A DNA stretch of 64,000 nt from Paragordius varius. Its lineage: Eukaryota; Nematomorpha. A program made the position numbers and the translations under genes. The stretch spans positions 9,486,001 to 9,550,000 of the forward strand of contig OZ176053.1 in the NCBI GenBank assembly GCA_964247055.1. The letters run 5' to 3'. Of the stretch, positions 36,311 to 48,000 are shown piece after piece (position 1 is the first letter of the stretch; each line of letters begins with the position of its first letter). The notes beneath the pieces were generated by a model. That model had not been told where the DNA came from. It ran no database searches and was given only the letters and a program-made list of their open reading frames with translations.

Positions 36311-36329
36311 TAAAAACTCTTATCGACTC

Positions 36330-38010
36330 AGTTTTTTGATTTAGATTTCTAAAAGCCGGAATCAAAGTAGCAATTGATTCAAAATATTTAATTAAAATTT
36401 TCAAATCCTATATCATAAAACTGAGATGATAGATGTTTATTTTGCATCGAATTGAATAGATGAAGATAATAAATATATTTGTCATTTTGTAAAAGGTATA
36501 AGCGAATTCCGCTTTGATGCAAATTATTCTCTTTTCTATAAGGTTTAAATCATTTTATACGATATATTGGGTATATAGATACTAAATAATAAATGTTAGT
36601 AAAAATAAATATTTTTTTGATTGAATAGTTATGATTCAAATTAGACCTTTGAAAAAAAAATTACTGACATTTTTTTACATTTAGAATCATCCTTATGATA
36701 CGTAGCATTAAATAAAATTTAGTTGTCATAACATTTCGTTCAAAATGGGGGGGGGGGGGGGGGGGGGGGTAAATCTATGTTAGGAAAATGTATCAGGATT
36801 ATTATAGTGGTTTTGGTTTTGGCCCTTACTAGTGTTATAGGAAAGTTATTTATATTTTTGTGGTAAGTGCTTCATATCAACCGACCACATTTTATGATAA
36901 GATTTTTTTGGTCAAAGCTAAATGTTTCATTCCAAAAAGTGTCACTAAAATTATCATAAGCAACCTATAAAAAGCAAAACAATATTTATAAAATATTTTA
37001 ATTTTTAGATCTGAAAAAATTCCCAAATTTTTCTCTTTTAAAATGGGCTAGTTCTTTTAAAATAAACGCAAAAATGCCGCGATTGCGCGATAAAATATAT
37101 GCTTTGACAGCAAAAAAATAATTATATAAAAATGCATACTTTTACAAAAATATTTTATAAAAATTTTGTTGAAGCGTACTTAATATGCTACTTTTCGGCA
37201 TGAATGAATATTATAAAAACACTTTTTCTATATTTTGATGATGCTGAACTTTTCTATCGCTTCAGAATTTCAAATATTAGTGATTGTTTATAAAAAACAA
37301 TTTTTGACATAAGTTTAAGGACTAATTAATAGTTTGATCAAAATACTTAGGTGATAGAAATGTTCAGCATTATCAAATTACACCGAAAAACTGTTTCTAT
37401 AATATCTAAAAGCGTTTTAATACCGTTTATCATGCCTGAAAATTGTGTGAAGTACGCTTCAACAAAATTTTGCTGAAAATTAAATTTTTGTAAAAAGTAT
37501 GCATTTTTTAAAAATATTTTTTTGATGTCAAAATTAGCATATATTTAAAAATTTTCTGGCGAAATCCGGGTATTTTGCGTTATTTTAGAAGAGCGAAAAA
37601 ATCTGGGACTTTCGGACTACATCTAAAAATCAAAATATTTTATAAATATTGTTTTGCTTTTTATAGGTGATTGATATATTTTAGTATATTTTTGGACTGA
37701 AGCATTTATTTTTTATTACAAAATCTATGTCAAATTTCGCCATTTTCTGATGCAGAGCCTTTACCACAAAAGTGTAAAAGACTTTCTTATATCACTCTTA
37801 GGGGCCAAACCCAAAATCACCATGATAATCCTGATATATATCAGAATATATATATTTCAACAGGTTAATTTTTTTGTTTATGCTACCAAATGTGCCATAA
37901 AATGCGATTTTTCGATTTTGGGTTATTGAAGGAAAATGATAACTTTTTTTTCTAGTATTTCAACCGCATTTATTATTTATTTATTTATCCTGAAGTTTGC
38001 CGCACAGTGT
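36330..38010. mobile_element. foldback element, family A copy 3
   Basis: The core 36740-37860 is a long palindrome centred near 37300. Left arm blocks such as GATGCTGAACTTTTCTATCG are mirrored by GGTGATAGAAATGTTCAGCA, and AAAAAGCAAAACAATATTTA by AAATATTGTTTTGCTTTTTA. The left arm starts after a 23-base G run (36747-36769). Outside the core, 36330-36620 is the reverse complement of sequence near 30360-30610, and the right end carries CCGCACAGTG near 38000. No coding capacity. Confidence 0.65.
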
Positions 38011-38279
38011 ACTTAATATATTTAAAATCATATCGTTATCCAGTTAAACAAGCTATAAGCCCTAATTAAAGTAACCGAAATATTATAAAAGAGATACAAA
38101 AACTTCCACTAATGTTCAATAACTATAATGTTTACTAGCATTCTATTTAAACACAAATTTTAATAACCTCACCGATAACACCAACAATAAAAAAATATTT
38201 CTCTCTTGAAACATTCGTCCTCTACCATATAATGAACCTTATTATCTTTTATCTCATCCTGGAAACTTTCTGCCTATAT

Positions 38280-38455
38280 TTAATATTTTATAGTAGGTAG
38301 GGCACCGGACTCTAACTCTGCGTGCCAGTGTCTAACCCCGAAACTACGCATTTTTTCCATCATCATTGTCAGCCCTGGGCAGGCGAGTGTTAAAGCCTTC
38401 ACATGTCCGGATCTTAAGTCCTTATCCTTTAATAAGAAAAGGAAAAAAGAGACTC
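38280..38455 (+). mobile_element. tRNA-derived SINE-like element
   Basis: The head GTAGGTAGGGCACCGGACTC resembles a tRNA A-box region. It is followed, at tRNA-like spacing, by GTGTCTAACCCCG, a degraded B box. A GC-richer body (GTCAGCCCTGGGCAGGCGAG) and an A-rich tail follow. The acceptor stem cannot be closed, so it is not a working tRNA gene. I have no second copy here to confirm a family. Confidence 0.45.
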
Positions 38456-38740
38456 TAAACTGTATATTTTTTTATAGAGTAAAAATTACAAAGTTCATAA
38501 ATGGCGATTATTATTCAATGAATTTTATGTTGTAATATTTCTTGGTTCAAATCGGTGAAAACTTTATAGCCTTGTAGTATTTAAAATAAAAATAAAATTT
38601 AATCATTTGAAAAATTTTTCACGAAATATCTGTCAGTAGTAAACCATATTCCAAAATGTATCAAGTACACATTTATTAATATATACTATATTTCTAAAGC
38701 TAAATATATATGATCCAATTTTCAGTCTTATTTAAACATT

Positions 38741-39002
38741 TTAGGGTTGTTGATATCGCCCATAATAAATTATATGGCCAGTGCTTTGATGTACGACCAT
38801 ATGTATAAAAGGTTTGTTGAGTTTAATTCCTATTGATGATGTATAACTAATTTCGATTCCAGCCGTGGCACTGGCAGCTACAATGCCCTCTTCGTTTAAT
38901 GCGAAATTGGTTTTGTGAATGATTTTACTGAGTTTGACCGTTTTCCCAATCAAAATTTTGTTTAATGAGCTAAATAATAATAAAGATACAATATATTTAT
39001 GT

Positions 39003-39053
<51 letters not shown>

Positions 39054-40677
39054 TTTAAATATGCACGGGTCATATAATAAATTAGCTCATATATTTTCTT
39101 TAAATTTGTTAAATATAACAGTTCTTATTGATCCCGATGGGAAAATGGATTATTATTGGCATCTTGACCCTTTTTAAATAATCAACTTATATTAGGCTTC
39201 TTTAAATAACATAAAATATTTAATATTTACCTAAATATTATATAAAAGTTTGCGAAAATCATATTATAAACTCTTTAATTTGGCTTAAAGTAGGGCTTTA
39301 AAATATCCACAAACTATCTCTAATTTTATAAGATTATATCAAAGAAACCAGGTCCTTCTTTAAAAATTGGAGAAGTGCATGATTATCAGCATAAGATAAG
39401 CTAGCTATCCTTAAGCACTGATTATTTTCAAATAATTGTGGATGAAAGGGAAGAAGTTATAGGCCGGTTCATCTACTTATTATTTTCAATTTTTACTCAG
39501 TAATATATATTACTTTGACCAGAGAACAAGGTTTAATTTAACAATATAATTTAAATAAAATTTTTTGGATTTTCATTAATTAAACGGTACAATCTCGCTT
39601 AAATCAATTAAGTCTTAAAAAGAGAGCGTTGTAATATGGTGTACACCTATTTATCAACGTTTGGCGAATATTATTAAGAGCAAATAATTATAACCGTTTT
39701 TGACATGCCAAGTCTTTCGAAAGGGCTTCCATCACGTCAATGTCAGAAATTTGATTTAGCACAGGGACATGAATTGAAACGTTCGACGATTTTTTTATCT
39801 TTCGAAGTTCTTGTTTCAAAATATTGATGGACAAGCTTTTATCCACTCGGCTTAATGTTGTATTGGCATATGGCAACAAAACAATCCAACTAAAATCATC
39901 ATCAAAATCCATGCGAATCAATGTTGAGTTAATTTTGTTAGAATAGAAGAAATGGACATCACCATAGTATTGCATAAAATCAATGCTGACAGTTCTTTCA
40001 ATTCCATGAAACATATCCCCGTCAGTACTAAAGAGTAAATAAAAAATTAAAATAATTGATATAATTAGACTCATGATATAGATAAAATAAATAATTTACA
40101 ATTTAGGATCGAATGGGATTCTCCAACTGCTTTTAAGGTATAAAGAATTAACAATAAAAGCCTGATAGTTGCTATCTATAGAATCAAAAACGGACGAAAT
40201 TAAGCCTTTGGTCAGCCGAGAGACCCGGGAATCCACGAATTTTTTTACTACAGCAGTTGAATAATCAGGTGGAATTGATATGATGTTTCCTTTAAAAATT
40301 TTAATTAAAGCGTGTTGGAATTGTGGTGAAATATCTGTGTTTTTATTTTTGACATACACATCATTTACTAATATAAAGTCTGTGTGGTTCCGTTTTTCTG
40401 CATTTAATTTGTTTAAACTGGCAACAACGTTAGAATAATGCATTGGTAGAGCCAAACCGGGGATAGACGGAGAGCAATCACTTCCGTTTTGTATAATAGA
40501 CAATGCATTACTCAAAGATAAGGGTGAAAATACATAATTTATTTGGGATGAAACATGTTTACTATTAGCAATAGCCGAAGTAAGTAATAGATCATAATGA
40601 AAATTTTGAACGATATTTTGCCCATTTATGCCACCAACCAACACCAATGTGCAAAGAGTTAAGAAATAAGCTATCAT
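38741..40677 (-). CDS. serpin 2 (secreted serine-protease inhibitor), paralogue of serpin 1
   Basis: Exons on the minus strand: 40677-40100, 40027-39695, 38969-38741; phases agree and give about 379 residues. Signal peptide MIAYFLTLCTLVLVGGING. Body landmarks are the same as in serpin 1, and long stretches of exons 1 and 2 are nearly identical to it. The hinge is NEEGIVAASAT, again with Ile at P14. The exposed loop after it (AGIEISYTSSIG) shares almost nothing with that of serpin 1 (GGSTVNTNLPTG). Counting gives P1 Tyr and P1' Thr, so a chymotrypsin-like target is plausible. Intron 2 (725 nt against 252 nt in serpin 1) contains an (AT)n tract. The first ATG precedes the signal peptide. Its conserved upstream block suggests similar expression to serpin 1. 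Confidence 0.92.
39006..39053. repeat. (AT)n microsatellite in serpin 2 intron 2
   Basis: An uninterrupted AT dinucleotide run. It accounts for the repetitive IYIYIY reading in a spurious N-terminal extension of the last exon. Confidence 0.95.
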
Positions 40678-40727
40678 TCTATCAAGTTGAAATTAAAGAT
40701 ATTAGTTATAAAAGTAATATATTGCTT

Positions 40728-40845
40728 TTTATAGAAAAACGCATAACCAAAACCGGGTTACTGCGCAATCAAATATAGTATTTACTTAGCTTTTGAACAT
40801 TTGCGTATCTATATCATGCCAAAATCAATAAAAGAGATGTTATCA
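40728..40845 (-). promoter_or_regulatory. upstream block conserved between the two serpins (serpin 2 copy)
   Basis: Counterpart of 34055-34170: CCGGGTTACTGCGCAATC and TTTGCGTATCTATATCATGC occur at the same order and spacing, with a 3-base insertion. Confidence 0.45.
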
Positions 40846-41771
40846 GCAAAGGATATTCATTATAGTATTTGGCAGGTTACCTTGGATTTTATTAATTAAT
40901 ATTATAATAACGTAATTTGCGATATAACTTAACAAACATTAACCTATACCCTATATTTCGATGTTATAATCAAACCACATTTGTAAAATTGCGTCGAGGC
41001 CAAATCATTGAGCTAATATTTATCTAGTTTTTTAAATTTTTGATCATATTAAATTTATGGTAATTAAATTGCATTATATTAACATATTTTTATTCTAATT
41101 AATTGGGCTTATCACCAAACTCTTTTTTATTTTTTCACAAATTTAGGGTTTTACATAGCAACGTATGCTCAGATAAATAATTTCCAATTAAAGGGTTATT
41201 TGGTATATTTTGTCCTTATATTCTTAGACAAAGTATCGTAATTTTTCAAGACAGAACACGCTTTTTCGAGATAATAGGCAAATCAGTTTTTAAACGCTAT
41301 ATTAAATTTGATGTGTAATAATTCTACCCAGAATGTATATTCGTTGACATCGATTATTTCGTTATAGTGAATCATAGTTATGGGGAGATCTGAAGTATAA
41401 AATTTTAGTTTTGTTAAAATAAAATGATAAATCACATTTTTTGCAGACATCTAAGAAAATGTTTGTAAATTGGCTATTAGTACCGTATCAACGGCATAAT
41501 GAAAAGTGGTTTGTTAAGACTTCGGTTCTTATGCTTTTTTACATTATTTTTTTGATGGAATGAACATAAGTTCAATACTCTTCGGAAACCATCATTAGAT
41601 GGCGGTTATTAACTATTGCTTCGTATTGTTTTTCACTAAAATTGACTTTTTCCTTTTAACATATTTTCAATATTTAGATTTTCAAATTATTGAATTTTGC
41701 ATAAAATAAAAATATTACTAATATTTCAATATTATAATTTTAAGCATTTATATTTTGACAATATACCTAAA
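40846..41771. other. intergenic gap upstream of serpin 2
   Basis: AT-rich, no coding signal. Some phrases near 40855-41100 still resemble the region upstream of serpin 1, consistent with a longer duplication unit. Confidence 0.35.
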
Positions 41772-42480
41772 CACTGCGCACAAAATCGGGGGTGTAAAAA
41801 ATATCCTGATGAAATGTATATAATCTGATTGAAAAATGATCAGGATTATCATGATCCTTGTATTAGCCCTTACGAGTAATTTAAAAAAGTTATTTACACT
41901 TTTGTGGTGGCCCCATTTGAAAAGCAAACTTTACGCGCTGGTGAAAGCTAAATACTTTATTCCAAATATTATTAAGATATATCAAAAACTAGATATAAAA
42001 AGCAAAATGTAATAAATTTTAATTGTTGTAGGTTTCAAAAGTGTTTAATTTTTCGCCCTTCTAAAATGAGTTATTCAATAAATAAACGCAAAATACCGAG
42101 ATTGCCGAAATTAAATTGCAAAATTTTGACATAAAAAAAGGTTTCCCCCTAAAGGATATTTTGCTTAAAAATTTAATTTATAGCAAATTGTTGAAGCGCA
42201 TACTATTTTAAGGCATGATAGAAGCGGTATATAAACGCTTCAAGATATTATTAAAACACCTTATAATTCAATGATGCTCAAAATTTTTATCAGCATTTAA
42301 TTTAAAAGTTCGTTAGCTTTTAAGTTTTAACAGAAATTTTAGGACGAATAAATATTTTAATTACTGAGGTGATAGAAATGTTCAGCCTCATCGAATTATT
42401 TAGAAAAAGCGTTTTAATATTTTTATTCATTTTTATACCGTTCATTTATTCTGATATTCAAATATTTAAAATAAACTTAT
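41772..42480. mobile_element. foldback element, family A copy 4 (right arm truncated)
   Basis: Starts CACTGCGCACAAAATCGGGG. It then shows GATCAGGATTATCATGATCC and CTTACGAGTAATTTAAAAAA, the AAAAAGCAAAA block, an AAACGCAAAATACCGAGATT block, and the centre with TGAGGTGATAGAAATGTTCA near 42365. The reverse arm fades at about 42450. Confidence 0.6.
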
Positions 42481-42509
42481 TAGAATAATATATAAGGAGC
42501 TTAAGTATG

Positions 42510-42655
42510 CAATATTACTTGACAGCCATTTGAAACCGCGGTTTTTGCGGTTTCAAAACTGTTTTTATGCTCTTGGTTCGAAACCTGCCCAAAAACCTAA
42601 TATGTCCTGTTTCAGAAACGCGTTTGCGGTTCCAATCCCTGAATGCCATAAAATA
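42510..42655. repeat. small hairpin region with GAAACC/GGTTTC units
   Basis: GAAACCGCGGTTTTTGCGGTTTC is a near-perfect hairpin, followed by further GGTTCGAAACC and GCGGTTCCAATCC units. It may be the end of a GGTTCC-type hAT, like the one at 13297. The evidence is thin. Confidence 0.3.
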
Positions 42656-43267
42656 AAATTTTGCTACCTCCAGGACAGTGTAAAAAAATAAAATTTAAAA
42701 CACAATATAATTTGTAAGGTATACATTTAAATTTTAAGGTTACTTGGAGAGAAATCGATTGTCTAAATATTTTTAACAGAAAAAAATATAAAACTTTCAA
42801 AAATATATATAAAATTAGATTTATTATAAAAAACAAATTTAGTTTAATGTGTCAGTAAACAATTAATGTCGTATAAATATTGTGCAATAATTTTTCCAAA
42901 TTAAATATAACATTATATTTATTGCTACAAAACAATAACTAACTGCCAATGCGTGGAATGAGTGTTAGTATTGGAAAATTAAAGTTTGAGATAATCATAA
43001 TAAAATGAATGCCCTAATAAGTAATAATTTATTATTGGCTACGAAAAAATCTTAAAGTGTGAAAATGTGCAAACATATCATATATTTTTATATATACTAT
43101 ATAAGGTTAATCATTGAAAAAATAATTTTTATAATACATACATACATAAATCTCTTTATCATTAAGATGTTGATGACTATAAAAAAATTGATATAAATAT
43201 TCATATAGAGACGTGCATACGCAACATATCTCATTAAACGCCTTACACTGAGTCGCAGCAAATAAGC

Positions 43268-44963
43268 TCATAATTTTTCCACAAACTCTGATGGATAAAG
43301 TCCATGAGCACCTGTTTTGAGATGTTTCCCGTAACACCAACCCTGTTCATCTCGCCCCCGAAGTTGAATCAAAACATCCCCAACGCCAAAACCGATTTCA
43401 TCGTCTTCCTGAGCCTCGTATTCATATATGGCTCGAACCGGTATGTGTGTTGGAGATTGGGGAGAAATAATTTTATTCATTGTGGTAGCAGTATTATTGC
43501 TGGATAAAATAGTTTTTTCGCTACTATCTTCTAAAGAGGAATTTTTCTTAACCGAGGTGCTGGAAGTTTTAGGATCTAAAGGTGACGATCCATTGCTTTT
43601 AGGGATTTTCAAATCATCTGTTCTATCGTTTATTGATGGTGAGTTGAGAGGCATTTTATTGTTAGCGGATTGGGTTAAATCTATAAACATATTTTAATAA
43701 GTTTTTATAGTTAGAAATAAAATATAGCGTTAATTTAAAGATAGTATACTTTTATCAGATTTTATACTATGATTGCTACTACTTGATGGCACATGATTAT
43801 TATTTTTTTCATCATTAATTATATTATCAGGTTGTTCATTCAATTGTTCATAACTGTCAATGACGTCGGAATTTACAATCTCTTCCTTTTGGTTTTTGAA
43901 ATCCTGATTATTTGTATCAATCCGATTCTGATGATTAGAATCAGAGTAAGATGATGACGAAGATATAATGCTAACTGGAGTCTGACGTTCATGTAAACTT
44001 GACGGTGATTGTATGGATTCATATGTTGGGTTCAAAGATTTGGGTCTATTTGAGGTTGAACTAATATCAATATTTTTTTGAGAATATAATTAATAATATA
44101 AAAAAAAGATAAATCACACAAAATATTTACATATTATATTATACATTTTTTCGCGGGACTGGTAATTATTTGTTGTGGGCATGGAGTGATCATAATTTTC
44201 ATCCATTGCGGAATGGCGTAGTTGAGAATATGTATTTTCTGATATTTTACCATTTCGTCCAGTAACCTTATTAATTATTTCATCTTCAATAGCGGTGTCG
44301 TCATTCCTTAATTTTATGTCATTGGGTTTGGAAGCAATAACTCGGTTAACTACGTTTCTAAGCACAGGTTTGTCTGAAACATTAGACGGTTTGTCAGTTT
44401 GGCGAGATCCCCTTGCCAATAAATCTGTTTTATAACTGTTTTGACGGGTGGAATTTGCTGAGGCCTGAGTACTTTCATAACTATGAATAGAATCAAATTA
44501 GTTTTAGATTAATACCTAATTTACATTGCAAAATTGAAACAGTTAAGATTAAATTTGAATTATATTAATATCAACCTAGATGGAGAATAGGAATTGAGTT
44601 GGGGGGAAGGAGTGTTGTTATTAGTGTCATCAATCATTATATCCTTGTGAACTATACTTTTGAGGGTTACAACTCCATCCATATCTCCAGATTTTGATCC
44701 CTTTTTACCCGTGATATTATGTAGTTCCGGTACATATTCCTAAATAAAAAAATATTTTAGGACAGATTTTTTAAATGATAATTTTGTTTTGGGAACCATC
44801 TTGGCACGTTTTTAATATAGCTTTTGTAGATTTATTTAAAAAAATATCTATTTTGCGGCTCATATATAAAAAAATATTGTTTTTGTTATTGCAACAAATT
44901 TCGATCGTTTCCTATTTCAATATGTTTTCTTTGACACTTATCGAGCCCTTATTATATGCTGAA

Positions 44964-45029
<66 letters not shown>

Positions 45030-48000
45030 CTTCAAAATGCTCTTTTGTTTCCACATATAATATATACCAGTATATACACAAAACAAAATGTTTTAACTCA
45101 AAATCGCGCTAAAATACATTAACAAACATTAAGCTCCATGATTTAAATAAATCTTCTACAAAAGCTTTGTTAGTATTCTGCAAGGGCTAAAATAAAAAAA
45201 TTAGGACTAATATAAAAAACATTTTGATATTTGATTTACACAGTGGTGATTTCTTTTGAAAAAATTATAATACAAGTTTCCTAAACAATGTCACAATACA
45301 AAAATGACACAATAGAAAAGTTTATACTGAACAGCTGATCAGATATTTCGGATGCAGACACCGACAAGAGTACGATCTCCTTCTACCATTAAAAATATAC
45401 CCTGCCGATAACAACCGAGCAGAACGACCTAGAACGACAACATAAACAAGTCCTAAAAACATTAAGCTTGTACGAAATATGAATGGAGTAATCTATAAAC
45501 ATCTTCAATCATAAAGATATAAAAACGTATAACAAATTTTAAATAAGTATTTTTAGAAAAGATTTTAAAGGGAAAGTGTTAAGATACAGTGATATGTATG
45601 ATAAACATATGGAACAAATTTATGTGGTAAACATTGGATTTTATTGAACAGGTTTGTATAGGTTTTAAAACATAATGACGATACCATCTTATCTATATAA
45701 TGAAAGGATTATATACCATATCCAACAACCATGTTTGGTTAATGTAATATTGAATTACTTTTAAGCGACATAGCAAGCATCATCATTAAGTTAAATAATA
45801 ATCAAATAAGCACCTTAAACTCATTTTATGTAATATCTGTTCTCGTATTTTTCATTTGACCTCCATTAATATAGTCTCAAATATGTTAAAAAGGAAATGA
45901 ATTCATAAATATTAATTATACCTCAAATATGGGCCAATTCATGAATGTGCCAACGCCATAAGAATTACTAAAAGAACTTAAATCGCGAGGAATATCGATA
46001 GAATCTACTTTGTGCCGATTGGCATCATAAATATCTGGAATGCTAAAAAAATATTTAAAAATGAAAAAATTAATATAAACTTTTTTTTATATGTTGGCCA
46101 AAAATACAAGTAAAATTAATAACCGATTGATATAATCAGATATAAAGTTAGTTATACATCTAATCAATATTTATATTATGAAGTTAATGGATTATTATCA
46201 CGTTGGTAACCCATTATAATTGATTTATGTACATTTAAAAAATAGTCAAAATATTATAAAACTATATCAAAAAGACAAATTTTTATTCAATTTAAATAAT
46301 ATTAAACTGCTAAATTTGTGTGCGTCTTATTAATAAAACTAAATTACCTTTAAGCTTTTAAAAAGTGTGTGACGGATAAAAAAACACTTACTTATCATAC
46401 TGTGTGGGGTCCAAATTTTTTTGTAAATCATATAGAATGTTTTTAAGGAATGACATACGCGATTCTTCCATATTTTGACATTTCTCAAAGATCTGTCAAT
46501 ATAATTACAAAGTATATACAAACAATTATCGGGTATACCTAATATTGTCAAAGGCATAATTATATAAAATAAACAATATAGTTTTTAATAAGTAACACTT
46601 ACATCTTTCATGTCTTCCATATACTTTGCATTAGAACCATTTAATTCCTTTAATGATTGTAAGTACTTTTCCTTTGCCTTATTAACAGCTTCCTTGCATT
46701 TCTCAACCTTTTCACGCATTTTCTTTTGCTGTTTTTACAATCATAAAAATATAAGTATTAAAAACTTTTAGAGATTATATTAAGTCAATAACCACAAAGT
46801 GTTTTAATAATGACTTAACAAAAATATTATAGCACTACGATTCTCGGTTAAATAATGTGAATTAATATTTGGATTACAAATCTATACATGTCAACTACCA
46901 TTAAAACACTAGTATTCATAATGAATGCAAAACAGATTGGATAATTACAGTCTTTAAATCTCGCAATAGTATTAATTCATAGTTTAAAATAATCTTAATT
47001 CATTTTCTGCGCTAAAAACTAAACATGACATTTATTGTGTATAATATACTTCATCGGGAGATTGGGCCATATCATATCGTGAATTGTTTTCTTGTACTAT
47101 AGCAGTTTTTTCCATTTTGCAGGCTGTGTGATACATCTTTTTGTTCTCCATCACCTTCTTGTACAATTTTGCCCATGGTTTTTGTATCTATAGGAGAAAA
47201 TATTAATGTTTCAGTTGTGCATCTATCGTTATTTATTACACTAGACAACAAATTTTAACTTTTTTTAACTGCCATTCTTGTAAATTTAAAATTTATTTCA
47301 TTAAAGTACATAATTAGTATATCTGAAAAGAAAATTGGTCTTACATGGAAGAATTTTTTTATATTAGAGTTTATCGATGATTTTTGGCCCCGATTTAACA
47401 TTAAACTCGAAATTTCGAAAATTTAAAGTTTTAGTTATGAAGCCATGTATTTTATATCATTCGAAAGAGCGCAAAAAACTGCATCTTTTAAATGGTAGTA
47501 AGACATTTAAATCAATCGGATGTAAAAGTTATTTGGATTTAAATGGTCGAAATTTTCAATTCTTAAATAAGTCAAGAATTTTCACACACAAACTAATTTG
47601 AAAATCATATAAATTATTTTAATATAATTATTAGGGTTATATTAGTATTTAATTTAAAAAAATGTTTGAAAAAGCTTTTGGTTTGCTTTTTTAATAAAAA
47701 TTATTATTATCATAAATATTTTAACCTAGTGGATACTAAAATGAATAATTATAACTGTAAATTTATTACATAATGGCTATAAAAGATCAAAAATACCTTA
47801 AACTTTATTTTTATCTTAAAATTTTCGAAATTATCAGCCTTGTAAAGAAAATAAATTAATATTGAGGAGATGGTAATTTTTAAAAAACAAAAAACTTAAA
47901 AATGGCTGTTTTGAGTGACAAAAAAGCAATAAAAAATGTTTTAATCAAAAAAAACTTTCTTCTGTTATCTTTTTTGGACATTCATCTCCATCTAAACAAA

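Noticed and set aside
38285-38345. Functional tRNA gene
   Set aside because: Only box-like segments are present; no acceptor stem can be closed, so a SINE head is more likely.
43304-43697. Plus-strand frames opposite the last syndapin exon
   Set aside because: They are antisense shadows of the SH3-coding exon, which has clear family similarity on the minus strand.
44775-45122. 115-residue frame with long IYIYIY run
   Set aside because: The run is a translated AT microsatellite.
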